A stretch of DNA of 64,000 nucleotides, from positions 7,812,001 through 7,876,000 of the forward strand of contig NZ_CP042997.1 in NCBI RefSeq assembly GCF_008087625.1, given 5' to 3'. The stretch is from Aquisphaera giovannonii. Lineage in GTDB: Bacteria; Planctomycetota; Planctomycetia; Isosphaerales; Isosphaeraceae. A program made the position numbers and the translations under genes. Below, one piece after another: positions 15,543 through 24,891 of this stretch. Every line of letters begins with the position of its first letter. The first letter of the stretch is position 1. The notes beneath the pieces are model-generated. The model had not been told where the DNA came from, did not search any database, and saw nothing but the letters and a program-made list of their open reading frames with translations.

Positions 15543-17846
15543 ATGGGGATTGGTAAACGGAAGGAGCTCTTGCTCTTCGGGTTGGCGCTGGGCTTCCTCG
15601 TGGGTGCGTTCCTCCACGAGTCCCTGTTCCTGGGCAAGGTCCTCAGCCCGGCCGACGTGCTCCTCGTGGAGCGGACGTTCCACGCCGAAGGCGACGCGGG
15701 CGACTACGAGCCGCAGAACCGGCTCCTGATGGACCCGGTCCTCCAGTTCCAGCCGTGGCTGGAGTTCAATCGCGCCATGATCCGGCGGGGGCGAATCCCC
15801 CTCTGGAATCCCTATGCCGGTTGCGGAGCCCCGCACCTCGCCAACGGCCAGAGCGCGGTCTTCGATCCGATCAATGCGCTGGCCTACGCGGCCACGGTCC
15901 CCGTCGCGCTCGGCTGGATGGCGGCGATCCGGCTTTGGTTGGCCGGCCTGGGTGCCTTCCTCCTGGCGCGGTTCTGGGGTATGAGCCCCTGGGGCCGCTG
16001 GTTCGCGGGGCTCGTCTATCCATTCTGCGGGTTCCTCGTCGTCTGGCTGCTCTACCCGGTCACGCCGGTGGCCATCTGGCTGCCCTGGATGGTGCTGGCC
16101 AGCGACCGGGCGATCGAGGATCCGCGGCCGAGGTCGGCGGGACTGCTGGCGATCGTCGTCGCCCTGGCCATCCTGGGCGGGCACATCCAGACCGCCGCGC
16201 ACGTGCTCCTGGCGGCGCTGGCCTTCGCGGTCTGGCGACTCGGGGCGTCGGTGCCGTCCTGGAGCGAGAGGACGAGGCGGATGATCGCCTGGTCGGCGGG
16301 GATTGGATTGGGGACCCTGCTGGCCTCGGTGCAGGTCATCCCCCTGGCGGGCTACCTCTCCAGGAGCTCGGTCTGGGGCGATCGCCGGCAGGAGATGAAG
16401 CCGTGGTGGGCCTTCGCGAAACCCCGCGTGCTGGACTCGGCCTGCATGGCGTTCCCGTACGCTTACGGCAGCCAGCGGAGGGGGCAGCCGAACCTCGCCC
16501 GGGCGGTCGGCGTCCAGAACCTCAACGAGTCTGCGGGTTCGTATGCGGGGCTTGCGACGCTGCTCTGGCTGGCCCCGCTGGGGCTGCGGCGGCGGGGATG
16601 GGCCGGCGAGGCGGGCTTCCTGGCGGCGCTGGCGGCCTTCGGCGCGATGGCGGCCTATCGGCTGCCGCCGGTGGACAACCTCCTCCGCATGCTGCCGGTC
16701 CTGGACGTGACCGACAACCGCCGCATGGCCCTGTGGGCCGCCTTCGGCCTGGTCATGCTCGGGGCGGCCGGCATCGAGGCCCTGGCGCAGGGCGGACGGA
16801 TCGCCCGGTGGTGGATCGGGTGCTGGCTCGTCGCCGCGGCGGCCCTGGCGATCGCGGCCGCGGCGATCCCGAGGGCCGAGGGGATCTTCCGCGACCGGGC
16901 GGAGCGGCACGCCCTCGAAGCGGCGGAGAGGGGGCTCGCGGACGGCCGGGTAGCACAAGACCGGGCCGGGCGACAGGTCGCCGCGGCGATGCGATTCCTG
17001 CCACGCTACTACGGGCTCTGCGCCCTGGAGCTCGCCGCGCTCGCGGGGATCGCCCTCGCGGCGCGGCGAGGCCCGCCGCGGAGGTCGTGGCCGGCCGCCT
17101 GCGTCCTCGGGCTGACGCTGGCCGAGATGGCCGCCTTCGGCCTGGGCCTCAATCCCGCGATCGACCCGGAAATCCAGCGCCGGGAGCCTCCGGCCATCGC
17201 GAGGCTCCGCGAGCTGCTCCCCCCCGGCGCCCGCGCGCTGGGGATCGGCGAGGAGCTGCCGCCGAACGCCCTGATGCGATTCGGCCTGGCCGACCCCAGG
17301 AACTACGACTCCGTGGAGCTGGCGAGCAGCCTGGGCTGGCTGGCGCCGCTCTACGAGCCCTCCGACGAATCCTTGAGCAGCCGCCGCACGATCACCTGGG
17401 GGGGCGTGGCCCGGGCCCGGGCCCGCCTGGAGGCCGCCTGCGTGGCCGCGGTCGTCGGCGCCGAGCGTCCGCCGCCCGGCGCATTCCCGGGCGCCGAGCG
17501 TGCCGGCGGCGTCTGGATCGCCCGGCTCGACGCGGCCCCCTGGGCGTCCCCCGCCGGGGCCTCCGCGGCGCGCGAGCCCGGCCGGTGCCTGATCCGCATC
17601 GACGCCCGAGGCGATGAAACCGTGATCGTGCGCGAGGCGTGGGATCCGGGGTGGCGGGCCTTCGTGGACGGCCGGCCCGCGCCGGCCTCGCCCCACGAGG
17701 GGGCGTTCCTCTCCGTGGCCTGCCCCAAAGGGACTCATACCATCACGCTAGAATATCTACCTATCGAGTGGCCACTGGGCTGTTTCGGCTCGCTCCTGGG
17801 GGCCGCCGGGGCCATACTCGCCTTGACAGGAAGGCCGCGTTTTTGA
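15543..17846 (+). CDS. YfhO-family multi-spanning membrane protein
   Basis: A 767-residue membrane protein with about a dozen hydrophobic segments and a soluble C-terminal domain. The first loop holds the conserved NPYAGCGAPHLANGQSAVF, and the C-terminus has the beta-sandwich pattern REAWDPGWRAFVDGRPA seen at the end of YfhO-type proteins. In Gram-positive bacteria YfhO is linked to glycosylation of lipoteichoic acid; planctomycetes have many paralogues whose substrate is unknown. A transfer of sugars from a lipid carrier across the membrane is the likeliest role. ATG at 15543 has AAGGAGC about 8 bases upstream; a longer in-frame extension upstream has no family resemblance. Confidence 0.88.
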   Translation: MGIGKRKELLLFGLALGFLVGAFLHESLFLGKVLSPADVLLVERTFHAEGDAGDYEPQNRLLMDPVLQFQPWLEFNRAMIRRGRIPLWNPYAGCGAPHLANGQSAVFDPINALAYAATVPVALGWMAAIRLWLAGLGAFLLARFWGMSPWGRWFAGLVYPFCGFLVVWLLYPVTPVAIWLPWMVLASDRAIEDPRPRSAGLLAIVVALAILGGHIQTAAHVLLAALAFAVWRLGASVPSWSERTRRMIAWSAGIGLGTLLASVQVIPLAGYLSRSSVWGDRRQEMKPWWAFAKPRVLDSACMAFPYAYGSQRRGQPNLARAVGVQNLNESAGSYAGLATLLWLAPLGLRRRGWAGEAGFLAALAAFGAMAAYRLPPVDNLLRMLPVLDVTDNRRMALWAAFGLVMLGAAGIEALAQGGRIARWWIGCWLVAAAALAIAAAAIPRAEGIFRDRAERHALEAAERGLADGRVAQDRAGRQVAAAMRFLPRYYGLCALELAALAGIALAARRGPPRRSWPAACVLGLTLAEMAAFGLGLNPAIDPEIQRREPPAIARLRELLPPGARALGIGEELPPNALMRFGLADPRNYDSVELASSLGWLAPLYEPSDESLSSRRTITWGGVARARARLEAACVAAVVGAERPPPGAFPGAERAGGVWIARLDAAPWASPAGASAAREPGRCLIRIDARGDETVIVREAWDPGWRAFVDGRPAPASPHEGAFLSVACPKGTHTITLEYLPIEWPLGCFGSLLGAAGAILALTGRPRF

Positions 17847-17871
17847 ATTCCTGGAATAACCAAGACAGGGC

Positions 17872-17901
17872 TTGGACGGACCCAATTCCTGTGGTTAGAA
17901 T
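17872..17901 (+). promoter_or_regulatory. Sigma70-like promoter for the zinc-ribbon protein gene
   Basis: TTGGAC (17872-17877), an 18-bp spacer, then TAGAAT (17896-17901), a near-consensus -10. The start codon lies about 60 nt after the predicted transcription start. Confidence 0.45.
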
Positions 17902-17966
17902 CGACTCCGTGAGCTTGATGAGCAGGCGCTTGGAACCGGCTCAAACAACCTGAGGATGAAACGCTG

Positions 17967-18275
17967 ATGGTCCACTTCACGTGTGATCTCTGCGGCAAGG
18001 ACCTGACCGCATCCGGGGACCGCCGGCACGTGGTGAAGATCGAAGCTTACCCGGGTTTCGATCCGAACGAGATCAAGGAAGACGACCTGGACGACGACCC
18101 GATGGAGGCCATCACCCGGGTCCTCGAGCGCGACCAAGCCCTCTCGTCCGACGAGATCACCGCCTCGCTCAGCAAGAGCTTCCGCTTCGACCTCTGCCCC
18201 GATTGCCACAAGAAGTTCGTGAACGACCCGCTGGGCAAGGAAATGGTCCGCCTCTTCGACTTCAGCAAGAACTGA
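17967..18275 (+). CDS. Zinc-ribbon-like conserved hypothetical protein
   Basis: A 102-residue soluble protein framed by two Cys pairs: FTCDLCGKDL at residues 4-13 and FDLCPDCHKKF at about 73-83, which together can bind one zinc ion. Between them lies an acidic stretch (KEDDLDDDPMEAI) and a helix. I do not know its function. The layout fits a small regulatory or protein-binding zinc finger, and similar proteins appear widespread in planctomycetes. ATGA... AAACGCTG precedes the ATG without a strong ribosome binding site, but the promoter upstream and the codon bias support it. It is a single-gene unit facing the Ser/Thr kinase gene. Confidence 0.75.
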   Translation: MVHFTCDLCGKDLTASGDRRHVVKIEAYPGFDPNEIKEDDLDDDPMEAITRVLERDQALSSDEITASLSKSFRFDLCPDCHKKFVNDPLGKEMVRLFDFSKN

Positions 18276-18628
18276 ACGATACGGCCGGCCCCGTCCGACC
18301 ATCGCAGCGACCGCCCCGTCTCCCGCTCGACCTCCACCCTCCGCAACAAACCGTCTCGAGATCTAGGCCCGAGGGAGTCCCCCGAATGGAGCCCGGCTGC
18401 GCCATCGCGGCCGGGCGCGTCGGCGCGCGGTCCGCTCGAGGGGTGCACTTCCCCGACACGATCGATCCGGCCCCTGCCCTCCCATCGAACGGGAAGCACC
18501 GGGGGATCGCGAGCGACCCGAGACGCCCGATCGCCCTCACCGACTGCGCCGCGGAGACCGAGAGCCTAACGTACCATGCTCCCGGCGACGGGTCCCTCGT
18601 CGGTCGATGACGCCCCGGGCCGATCCCC
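18276..18628. other. Intergenic region without a recognisable gene
   Basis: The 350 bp between two convergent genes shows no frame with coding-like third positions and no homology I recognise. I see no strong terminator hairpin here. Confidence 0.6.
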
Positions 18629-19930
18629 TCAGCGGACGGTCAGCAGGATCACGTTGGTGATCACGGAGACAGCCAGGAGCATGCCGATGGTGGCGATGAT
18701 GGTGTTGCGGTTGTTCACGATGCCCGCGAGTTCGACCATCTGCTCCTCGCTCGGGCCGGCCACGTAGCCTTCCACGCCGTCCGACTCCCCCTCGACGAGG
18801 GCCTGCAGGCTCTCGGGCCTCTGGCCCGCGATCATCGGGCTCTCCCCCTGGCTCAGGCACTTGAGGTCGAGGATCAGGTCGTCCGGGTTGGAGTAGCGAT
18901 GCTCGCGGTTCTTCATGAGCATGGTCTCGATGACCATGCCCAGGCCGCTGGAGAGGTTGGTGTTGAGGTGGTCCGGGGGTACGAGCTGGACGCGCGGATC
19001 GACGTGCTTGCGCATGACCTCCGACGGGTTGTCGCCGCCGTAGGGCACCTTGCCGGTGACCATGTGGTAGAAGGTCGCGCCCAGGCTGTAGATGTCGGCG
19101 CGGATGTCGATGTCGGTCTGGCCGCGGACCTGCTCCGGGCTGATGTAGTAGGGCGTGCCGATGGCCATGCCGGCCTCGGAGAGCCCCCACTTCTCGTCGT
19201 CGGTCAGGCGGGCGAGCCCCAGGTCGGCGAGCTTGACGCCGCCGTCCTTCATCAGGATCACGTTCTCCGGCTTGATGTCCCGGTGGATGAGCCCGCGTTG
19301 GCTGGCGTGCTTGAGCGCCTCGGCCACCGCCGTGACGATGCGGATGGCCTCCTTCTCCTCGAAGGTCTTGTTCTTGTCGAGGAAGTCCTTGATCGTCGGA
19401 CCTTCCACGTACTCCATCACGAAGTAGTAGCGGCCGCCGGCCTCGCCGGCGTCGATGGCGTTGACGATGTTGTTGTGCGAGAGCTTGGCCGCGATCTTGG
19501 CCTCACGCTCGAACCGCTTGATGAATTCCTTGTTCTGGGCGAGCGAATCGAGCAGCACCTTGAGCGCGACCACGCGGTCGACGCTCAACTGCTTGGCCTT
19601 GTAGACCACGCCCATCGAGCCGCGGCCGAGCTTGTCGAGGATCTGGTAGCCGGGGACTTCCAACTTCCTCGCCGGCTCCCCCTTCTCCTTGAGGAGGCGG
19701 ACCATCTGGCTGCGCGTGAGGACCTTGGCGTCCACCATGACCTCGAGCAAGGTCGGAGAGGACTCCTTGCTCTTCTCCGCGATCTTCGTGCGGTGGGCCT
19801 TGCAGGCCTGGACCTCCGCCTCCGTCGCCAGCCCGCGCTGGACGATCGATTTCTCCAGGCTCGCCTCGTCCACGGCGGAGAGCGACTTGACGTCTTTCCC
19901 GGATGTGCTGCCTTCGACCGAGGTGGCCAT
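18629..19930 (-). CDS. Ser/Thr protein kinase with C-terminal membrane anchor
   Basis: A 433-residue eukaryotic-type (Hanks) kinase. The Gly-rich loop is GRGSMGVVY (102-110), the ATP-binding Lys is in VALKVL (Lys 124), the catalytic loop is HRDIKPEN (216-223), the Mg motif is DLG rather than DFG (236-238), and GTPYYISPEQ precedes a normal C-lobe. A single membrane helix ends the protein (about 407-429), leaving only a few outside residues, so there is no sensor domain. The N-terminal 90 residues are helical and may form a docking or dimer domain. The start at 19930 has GGAGA about 9 bases upstream; longer in-frame starts exist but lack one. It is divergent from leuB. Confidence 0.93.
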   Translation of the reverse strand: MATSVEGSTSGKDVKSLSAVDEASLEKSIVQRGLATEAEVQACKAHRTKIAEKSKESSPTLLEVMVDAKVLTRSQMVRLLKEKGEPARKLEVPGYQILDKLGRGSMGVVYKAKQLSVDRVVALKVLLDSLAQNKEFIKRFEREAKIAAKLSHNNIVNAIDAGEAGGRYYFVMEYVEGPTIKDFLDKNKTFEEKEAIRIVTAVAEALKHASQRGLIHRDIKPENVILMKDGGVKLADLGLARLTDDEKWGLSEAGMAIGTPYYISPEQVRGQTDIDIRADIYSLGATFYHMVTGKVPYGGDNPSEVMRKHVDPRVQLVPPDHLNTNLSSGLGMVIETMLMKNREHRYSNPDDLILDLKCLSQGESPMIAGQRPESLQALVEGESDGVEGYVAGPSEEQMVELAGIVNNRNTIIATIGMLLAVSVITNVILLTVR

Positions 19931-20080
19931 CACGCCGTCTCCGTGCCCCATGCCCGCGGCCGGGGTGGGGACCCCGTCCGTCGACGCGAATCCCGTCCGA
20001 GTTTTCGATGCTGTTGGGGGATTCGAGCGCAAACAGGACGTGTCGCAATTTCTCGCAGGGCCTTGCCCATGCTGACACTA

Positions 20081-20108
20081 AGTATGATTCGTCGCCGTCC
20101 CGTGTCAA
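20081..20108 (-). promoter_or_regulatory. Sigma70-like promoter for the Ser/Thr kinase gene
   Basis: On the minus strand a perfect TTGACA (20108-20103), 16-bp spacer and CATACT (20086-20081). It predicts a long leader of about 145 nt before the kinase start at 19930. Confidence 0.55.
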
Positions 20109-20203
20109 CGGGTTTCTCAACGAAGCTTCTCGTCGATGCCCGGCCGGCTTGCGGGCCCGGTACGCCGTGGTCCCGACGGCCGTCGCCTCGGCGAGCGTGA
20201 ACC

Positions 20204-20232
20204 TTGTGACACCCTCCCCGGCCCGATATCAT
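20204..20232 (+). promoter_or_regulatory. Sigma70-like promoter for leuB
   Basis: TTGTGA (20204-20209), 17-bp spacer, TATCAT (20227-20232). It is divergent from the kinase promoter about 100 bp away and gives a leader of about 118 nt. Confidence 0.5.
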
Positions 20233-20356
20233 CGGGGGCCTGTTCCCCCCTCCCCTTACGAGGTGAGGGCCCCGGCGGTGACCGGGCTCGGGGACGTCGT
20301 GATTCGAAGCAACGCCGGGTGACGGCGGTCGACCGGATGTAGGCTGGGAGGGGATT

Positions 20357-21466
20357 TTGGTCAAGATCGGTGTCATCCCGGGAGACGGCGTGGGCCCCGA
20401 GGTCACGGCCCAGGGGCTGGCCGTGCTGGAGCTGGTGGGCGGGCTGGACGGATTCCGCTACGAGCTGGAAGAGTTCGACCTCGGCGGCGAGCGTTACATG
20501 GCGACCGGCGAGGTGCTGACCGACGCCACGCTGGCGAGGCTGCGGTCATGCCGGGCGATCCTCCTGGGCGCCGTGGGCCACCCGGGGGTGCCGCCGGGCG
20601 TCCTCGAGAAGGGCATCCTGCTGAAGCTCCGGTTCGATTTCCAGCAGTACATCAACCTCCGCCCCGTGCACCTGTACCCGGGCGTGCAGACGCCGATCCG
20701 GGACAAGGGCCCGGACGACATCGACATGCTCGTCGTCCGCGAGAACAACGAGGACCTCTACGTCGGGGTCGGCGGGTTCACGCGCAAGGGGACGCCGGAG
20801 GAGGTCGCCCTCCAGACCTCGGTGAACACGCGGGCCGGCGTCGAACGCTGCGTCCGATATGCGTTCGAACAGGCCCGCAAGCGGGCCGGGGCGGGGCCCT
20901 TCCGCGGGCTGTCCAAGGCGGACCGGGACGCCGGCATGACCCGCCAGGTGACGCTCGTCGCGAAGACCAACGTGCTGACGTTCGCACACGACCTCTGGAT
21001 GCGGACCTTCGAGGAGGTCGGCCGCGAATATCCGGACATCAAGCGGGACTACCAGCACGTGGACGCCTGCTGCATGCGGATGGTCGTGAGCCCGGAGCGG
21101 TTCGACGTCATCGTGACGACCAACATGTTCGGCGACATCATCACGGACTTGGGCGCGGTGCTCCAGGGGGGCATGGGCCTGGCGGCCTCCGGCAACCTCA
21201 ACCCCGAAGGCACGGCGCCCAGCATGTTCGAGCCCGTCCACGGCTCCGCGCCGGACATCGCCGGCAAGGGGATCGCCAACCCGCTGGCATCGGTCCTCTC
21301 GGTGGCCATGATGCTCGATCACCTGGACGTCCCGGCCGCCGCCGCGAGGATCCGCCGGGCCGTCGCGCAGGTGCTCGCGGAGCCGGGGCCCAGGACTCCG
21401 GACCTCGGCGGGAAGGCCACCACGGCCGAGGTCGGCCGGGCCGTCGTCGAGGCCCTCCGCGCCTGA
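20357..21466 (+). CDS. leuB: 3-isopropylmalate dehydrogenase
   Basis: A 369-residue member of the isocitrate/isopropylmalate dehydrogenase family. Family features are IPGDGVGPEV at the start, LLKLRFDFQQYINLRPVHLYPG carrying the substrate-binding arginines, VVRENNEDLYVG, the metal Asp in TTNMFGDIITDLGAV, and the NAD-binding HGSAPDIAGKGIANP. The form with GHPGVPPGVLEKGILLKLRF resembles actinobacterial LeuB. It would oxidise and decarboxylate 3-isopropylmalate in leucine synthesis; a tartrate or related beta-decarboxylating dehydrogenase is the alternative, since no leuACD gene is adjacent. It starts with TTG, with GGGAGGGG a few bases upstream. Confidence 0.87.
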   Translation: MVKIGVIPGDGVGPEVTAQGLAVLELVGGLDGFRYELEEFDLGGERYMATGEVLTDATLARLRSCRAILLGAVGHPGVPPGVLEKGILLKLRFDFQQYINLRPVHLYPGVQTPIRDKGPDDIDMLVVRENNEDLYVGVGGFTRKGTPEEVALQTSVNTRAGVERCVRYAFEQARKRAGAGPFRGLSKADRDAGMTRQVTLVAKTNVLTFAHDLWMRTFEEVGREYPDIKRDYQHVDACCMRMVVSPERFDVIVTTNMFGDIITDLGAVLQGGMGLAASGNLNPEGTAPSMFEPVHGSAPDIAGKGIANPLASVLSVAMMLDHLDVPAAAARIRRAVAQVLAEPGPRTPDLGGKATTAEVGRAVVEALRA

Positions 21467-21564
21467 CGGCGAGGCCTCCGGGCCATCCCGGGGAACTCGC
21501 CCCCCGCTCGCCGATCAGGGCCGGCAGCCCGTGCGCCTCCCGGCGTGATTCCAAGCATAGCTCG

Positions 21565-21593
21565 TTGGCAGGCTTGGCCGGGTCGTGTATGCT
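21565..21593 (+). promoter_or_regulatory. Sigma70-like promoter for the DUF1559 gene
   Basis: TTGGCA (21565-21570), 17-bp spacer, TATGCT (21588-21593), about 75 bp before the start codon. Confidence 0.4.
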
Positions 21594-21671
21594 GCACATA
21601 GGGTCGTCGTTTGATCGTCGCAACGGCGGCCGAGGAAATGCGCCGCTCAGCCGCAGGTCGGGGGAGATCCG

Positions 21672-22619
21672 ATGCATCGCTATCCGGGTTCGCGTCGTGT
21701 GGCGGGCTTCACGCTGATCGAGCTCCTCGTGGTGATCGCCATCATCGCGGTGCTCGTCGCGCTCCTCCTCCCGGCCGTCCAGTCGGCCCGCGAGGCCGGC
21801 CGTCGCGCCCAGTGCCAGAACAACCTCCGGCAGCTCGGCCTGGCCGCCCAGCAATATCACGACGCCTTCAGCTCCTTCCCTTCGGGCTGGTACTGCATGC
21901 AGCCCGTCTATGACCCGGCGAACGCGTCCACCCTGCTCAGCGGCGACATCAACTGCGCCACGGCCTCCACCCCCTACCAACCCTACATGTGGGGCCTGCT
22001 CCCGGGCCTGTTCAGCAAGCTTGAGGCGGGGAACCTCTACAACGAGATCAACGTCAACCTGCCGCCCAACAACATCGAGAACTCCACCGCGATCCGGCGC
22101 ACGCTGGACTTCCTCGTCTGCCCGTCCAACCGGCGGCCCGAGGCGCAGGCCCAGACCGGGACGACGGCGAAGATCGGGCCCTCGGACTATCGCGGCAACA
22201 TGGCGGCGGGCATGGTCCTCCCCGGGGCCAACACCAACTGCCCGACCCAGGATCCGACCAACATCTACTGCTGCTATTACGACAACGGCCTGACCTATCA
22301 GAACTCCACGGTGACCATCGCGGACATCACCGACGGCACCTCGAATACCGTCCTCATGGGCGAGTCCCTCACCGGAAACTGGTCCCAGGCCACCAGCTGC
22401 TGCGTCCGCACCAACACCGATCGGACGATCAACAAGCCCATCGTCGTGGGCGGCCAGAACTACTACACCTACTGGATCAGCAAGCACCCCAGCCAGGTGA
22501 ACTTCGTCAATTGCGACGGCTCCATCCGCCTGGTGAATCAGACCATCAACAAGGTCGTCCTCAATAAGATCATGACCCGCAACGGCGGCGAGACGATCTC
22601 GGCCGACGAAACGCGCTGA
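21672..22619 (+). CDS. DUF1559 domain protein with type IV pilin-like N-terminus
   Basis: The 315-residue product has a class III signal: a basic leader ending in Gly 12, then [20 protein letters not shown], with the conserved Glu at position 5 of the mature protein. The DUF1559 region follows, with [23 protein letters not shown], paired cysteines and the C-terminal H-x-G-like [12 protein letters not shown]. Such proteins occur in dozens per planctomycete genome and are thought to be exported and assembled as pseudopilins, but the role is unknown. GGGGGAGA lies about 4 bases before the ATG. A convergent GspE-type ATPase gene follows, which may or may not be related in function. Confidence 0.95.
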   Translation: MHRYPGSRRVAGFTLIELLVVIAIIAVLVALLLPAVQSAREAGRRAQCQNNLRQLGLAAQQYHDAFSSFPSGWYCMQPVYDPANASTLLSGDINCATASTPYQPYMWGLLPGLFSKLEAGNLYNEINVNLPPNNIENSTAIRRTLDFLVCPSNRRPEAQAQTGTTAKIGPSDYRGNMAAGMVLPGANTNCPTQDPTNIYCCYYDNGLTYQNSTVTIADITDGTSNTVLMGESLTGNWSQATSCCVRTNTDRTINKPIVVGGQNYYTYWISKHPSQVNFVNCDGSIRLVNQTINKVVLNKIMTRNGGETISADETR

Positions 22620-22640
22620 GCCGCCGCCCTCGGCGGTCGG

Positions 22641-22665
22641 CCCGACCCGCGACCGCCGGGTCGGG
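22641..22665. terminator. Hairpin between convergent DUF1559 and gspE-like genes
   Basis: CCCGACCC (22641-22648) pairs with GGGTCGGG (22658-22665) around a 9-nt loop, between two tail-to-tail genes. Confidence 0.5.
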
Positions 22666-22693
22666 GACAGGTCAGGGACGGGTCCCGTCGGCC

Positions 22694-23947
22694 TCACCCC
22701 GGCTGCGTCGAGACGCCGAGCACCCGGCGGATCTCCGCCGGCGAGGTCAGCCCGGACTCGACGGCGTCGTAGGCACGCTGCCAGCGGGTCACCATTCCGG
22801 CCTCGCGGGCGAGGCGTTCCAGGTCGTGCACGTCGGCCTTGGCGAGGATGGCGGGGCCGATCGGGCCGACCCTCGGCATGAGCAGCTCCGCCAGCACGAT
22901 CCGGCCGCGGTAGCCGGTCCGGCCGCAGAGGTCGCAGCCGACGGGGACGCTCGCCCGCGAGACGGGCAGGCCCAGGAACTGCTCCGGCGAGCTCGCCGGC
23001 GTTGCACAGCTCGGGCAGAGGCGGCGGGCCAGGCGCAGCGAGAGGACGGCCAGGAGGCCGCTGCGGATGGCGTACGGCTCCAGGCCCATGTCCAGGAGCC
23101 GGCCCACGACCTCGACGGCGGAGCCGGCGTGGAAGGTCGTCAGCGTCAGGTGCCCGGTGAGCGCGGCCTGGAAGGCCAGCTCCGCCGTCGGCCGGTCGCG
23201 GATCTCGCCGATCGCCAGGACCTCGGGATCCTGGCGCAGGAGCGACTTCAGGCCGGACTCGAGCGTCAGGCCGGCGACGAGGTTCACCTGGGCCTGGGCG
23301 ACGCCGGGCACGGCCGACTCGATCGGATCTTCCATCGTCGCCAGGCTCCGCTCGCCCTTCGTCCGCGCGGCCAGCTCGCGGAGGCACGCGTAGATCGTCG
23401 TCGTCTTCCCGCTGCCCGCCGGCCCCGAGAGCACGACCGCGCCGGAGGTCTCGTCGAGCAGGCCCGAGAGGGCGTCGCGGACCTCCGGGGGCAGGCTTAG
23501 GTCGTCCAGCCTCAGGAACGCCCCGGGCGCGGCGAAGACCCGGATGACCGCCCGCTCGCCGTGGAGCGTCGGGAACGTGGAGATCCGCATCTCGACCTCG
23601 CCCGGTGTCGCGCGGATGCGGCCCTCCTGCGGCACGTCCGTCCGGTACGACAGCAGCTCGGCCAGCACCTTCAGCCTCGCCACCACGTTCGGCGCCAGCC
23701 TCGCGGGGAGCACGGCGACGGGGAGGAGCACGCCGTCGAGCCGCCAGCGGACCTCGAGCCCCCCCTGCCCCGGGTGGAAATGCACGTCGCTGGCGCGGAC
23801 CTGCCTGGCGTGCGACAGGACGAGCTCGACGGCGTCCGTCGCATACCGCGGGCTCGCCGGATCGAGCCTCCCGAGAAGGTCGGCCAGCGCCGCGGCGGCC
23901 ACCGGCGAGCCTTCCGTCGACGGTCCCTTCTTGCCCACCGTGTTCAT
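22694..23947 (-). CDS. GspE/PilB-family secretion ATPase (short form)
   Basis: A 417-residue type II secretion/type IV pilus assembly ATPase. It has Walker A GPAGSGKTTT (about residues 176-185), the Asp box around TMEDPIE, Walker B-like LAIGEIRDRPTAELAF, and the His box TTFHAG. A zinc-binding Cys module (RLCPSCATP, then GCDLCGRTGYRGR) is typical of GspE. It lacks the N-terminal GspL-interacting domain, making it about 80-150 residues shorter than E. coli GspE. It energises pseudopilus assembly at the inner membrane, but no gspF, gspD or pilC lies next to it, so partners must be elsewhere. The ATG at 23947 is the first in frame. Confidence 0.92.
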   Translation of the reverse strand: MNTVGKKGPSTEGSPVAAAALADLLGRLDPASPRYATDAVELVLSHARQVRASDVHFHPGQGGLEVRWRLDGVLLPVAVLPARLAPNVVARLKVLAELLSYRTDVPQEGRIRATPGEVEMRISTFPTLHGERAVIRVFAAPGAFLRLDDLSLPPEVRDALSGLLDETSGAVVLSGPAGSGKTTTIYACLRELAARTKGERSLATMEDPIESAVPGVAQAQVNLVAGLTLESGLKSLLRQDPEVLAIGEIRDRPTAELAFQAALTGHLTLTTFHAGSAVEVVGRLLDMGLEPYAIRSGLLAVLSLRLARRLCPSCATPASSPEQFLGLPVSRASVPVGCDLCGRTGYRGRIVLAELLMPRVGPIGPAILAKADVHDLERLAREAGMVTRWQRAYDAVESGLTSPAEIRRVLGVSTQPG

Positions 23948-24550
23948 CCCCGAGCTCCTCCCCGCAGCGCACGACGCACCCGTCCCGTCGTCGCGTGCCT
24001 CATTCTATCGGACGCCTTGCCTGGAGGGACGCGGCTTCCGACCGTGCGGCCTGACCGAGGCCGGCCGCCGATCCTGCAAGCCGGAGGACGACGGCGAGCA
24101 GTGCCACCTGCCGAGATTCTTCGGACACGGAGATCGCGCACGCCGCGTCGAGCGACGGCCGCATGCAGCGAAAGCCCCCGGTCGACGAGAGAAAGACATC
24201 GCTCCGGCCCGCGGTGCAGGCCGTCCGGAAACCCGTGATCCTCCGCCCTCCGCGAGCGACACGCACGCCTCCTCGCGCTCGACGGCCGCACCGCCGAACC
24301 CGCGGCCGCCGCGATGGCCGCCCTGCGACTCAACCGCTCCCTCCCCCTGCCCCGGACCATCCGCATCCGGGACGCCCTCGAGCGCCGCGACTCCAGTCAG
24401 GCGCGGAGCGATCTCGACGCCCGCATCGCCGTCAATCCGGCCAGCCCCCCCGTCCTGGAACGATGGTTCGCCGGGCAGGTCAGTCAGGTCCGCCCGCGGT
24501 GAAGGGGAAGCCCGCGGCCGGCCTGGTGCGTCCGTGCGCTCCTACTCGGC
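23948..24550. other. Intergenic region with a possible gene remnant
   Basis: These 600 bp hold no clear gene. The plus-strand frame from 24239 to 24502 has strongly GC-biased third positions and would encode a helical, Arg/Leu-rich peptide (after ATG 24314: RIRDALERRDSSQARSDLDA...) resembling the end of a TPR-like protein. It has no start with a ribosome binding site and a stop just upstream at 24236. A decayed or frame-shifted gene is likelier than an intact one. Confidence 0.4.
24314..24502 (+). CDS. Possible small protein or C-terminal gene remnant
   Basis: A 62-codon frame with high GC3 ending in LERWFAGQVSQVRPR. No family recognised, and no ribosome binding site before the ATG. Listed because the codon bias is coding-like; the open frame continues 25 codons upstream of this ATG without another normal start. 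Confidence 0.25.
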   Translation: MAALRLNRSLPLPRTIRIRDALERRDSSQARSDLDARIAVNPASPPVLERWFAGQVSQVRPR

Positions 24551-24721
24551 TCAGCCCCGGCCGCCCTCGCAGCAGGTCTCGCAGATGGTCCGGCATCGGG
24601 AGCAGATGAGCTTTCCGCGCCTCTCCTCCAGCTTCCCGCCGCAGGCCGGGCACGCCGGTCGGCACGTTTCCGCGGATTGGGGTCGAGGGCTTTCCCGCTC
24701 TCTCGGGTTCTCGGTCGTCAT
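24551..24721 (-). CDS. Small double-CxxC zinc-ribbon protein
   Basis: A 56-residue protein with CPACGGKLEERRGKLICSRC, a classic zinc ribbon with two CxxC knuckles 12 residues apart, followed by TICETCCEGG at the C-terminus. It is preceded by GGAGAGG about 7 bases before the ATG, which selects this start over a longer frame. It lies 170 bp downstream of the epimerase gene on the same strand and may be the last gene of the lpxK operon. Its function is unknown; ribbons of this size often bind nucleic acid or act as protein adaptors. Confidence 0.65.
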   Translation of the reverse strand: MTTENPRERESPRPQSAETCRPACPACGGKLEERRGKLICSRCRTICETCCEGGRG

Positions 24722-24891
24722 CCCGCCACCTCTCCAGGGGCCAACCGACGATTCGACGCTCCCTGACGAGTGTAGCATGATCCGGGCCGGCCCTGCCGGG
24801 GAGACGCGTCCCATCCGAGCTGCGATGGGCTCGCAATTCGGATTCGGGGCCGCCCGTCGGCGATCCCCGACTGGGCGGGACCTGCCCCTGC

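Noticed and set aside
20357-21466. Isocitrate dehydrogenase
   Set aside because: Length and the VPPGVLEKGILLKLRF region fit isopropylmalate dehydrogenase better; the isocitrate-binding signature is not seen.
21198-23972. Long minus-strand frame covering leuB, DUF1559 and gspE loci
   Set aside because: It overlaps well-supported genes in both directions; amino acid composition is Arg/Gly/Pro-rich noise.
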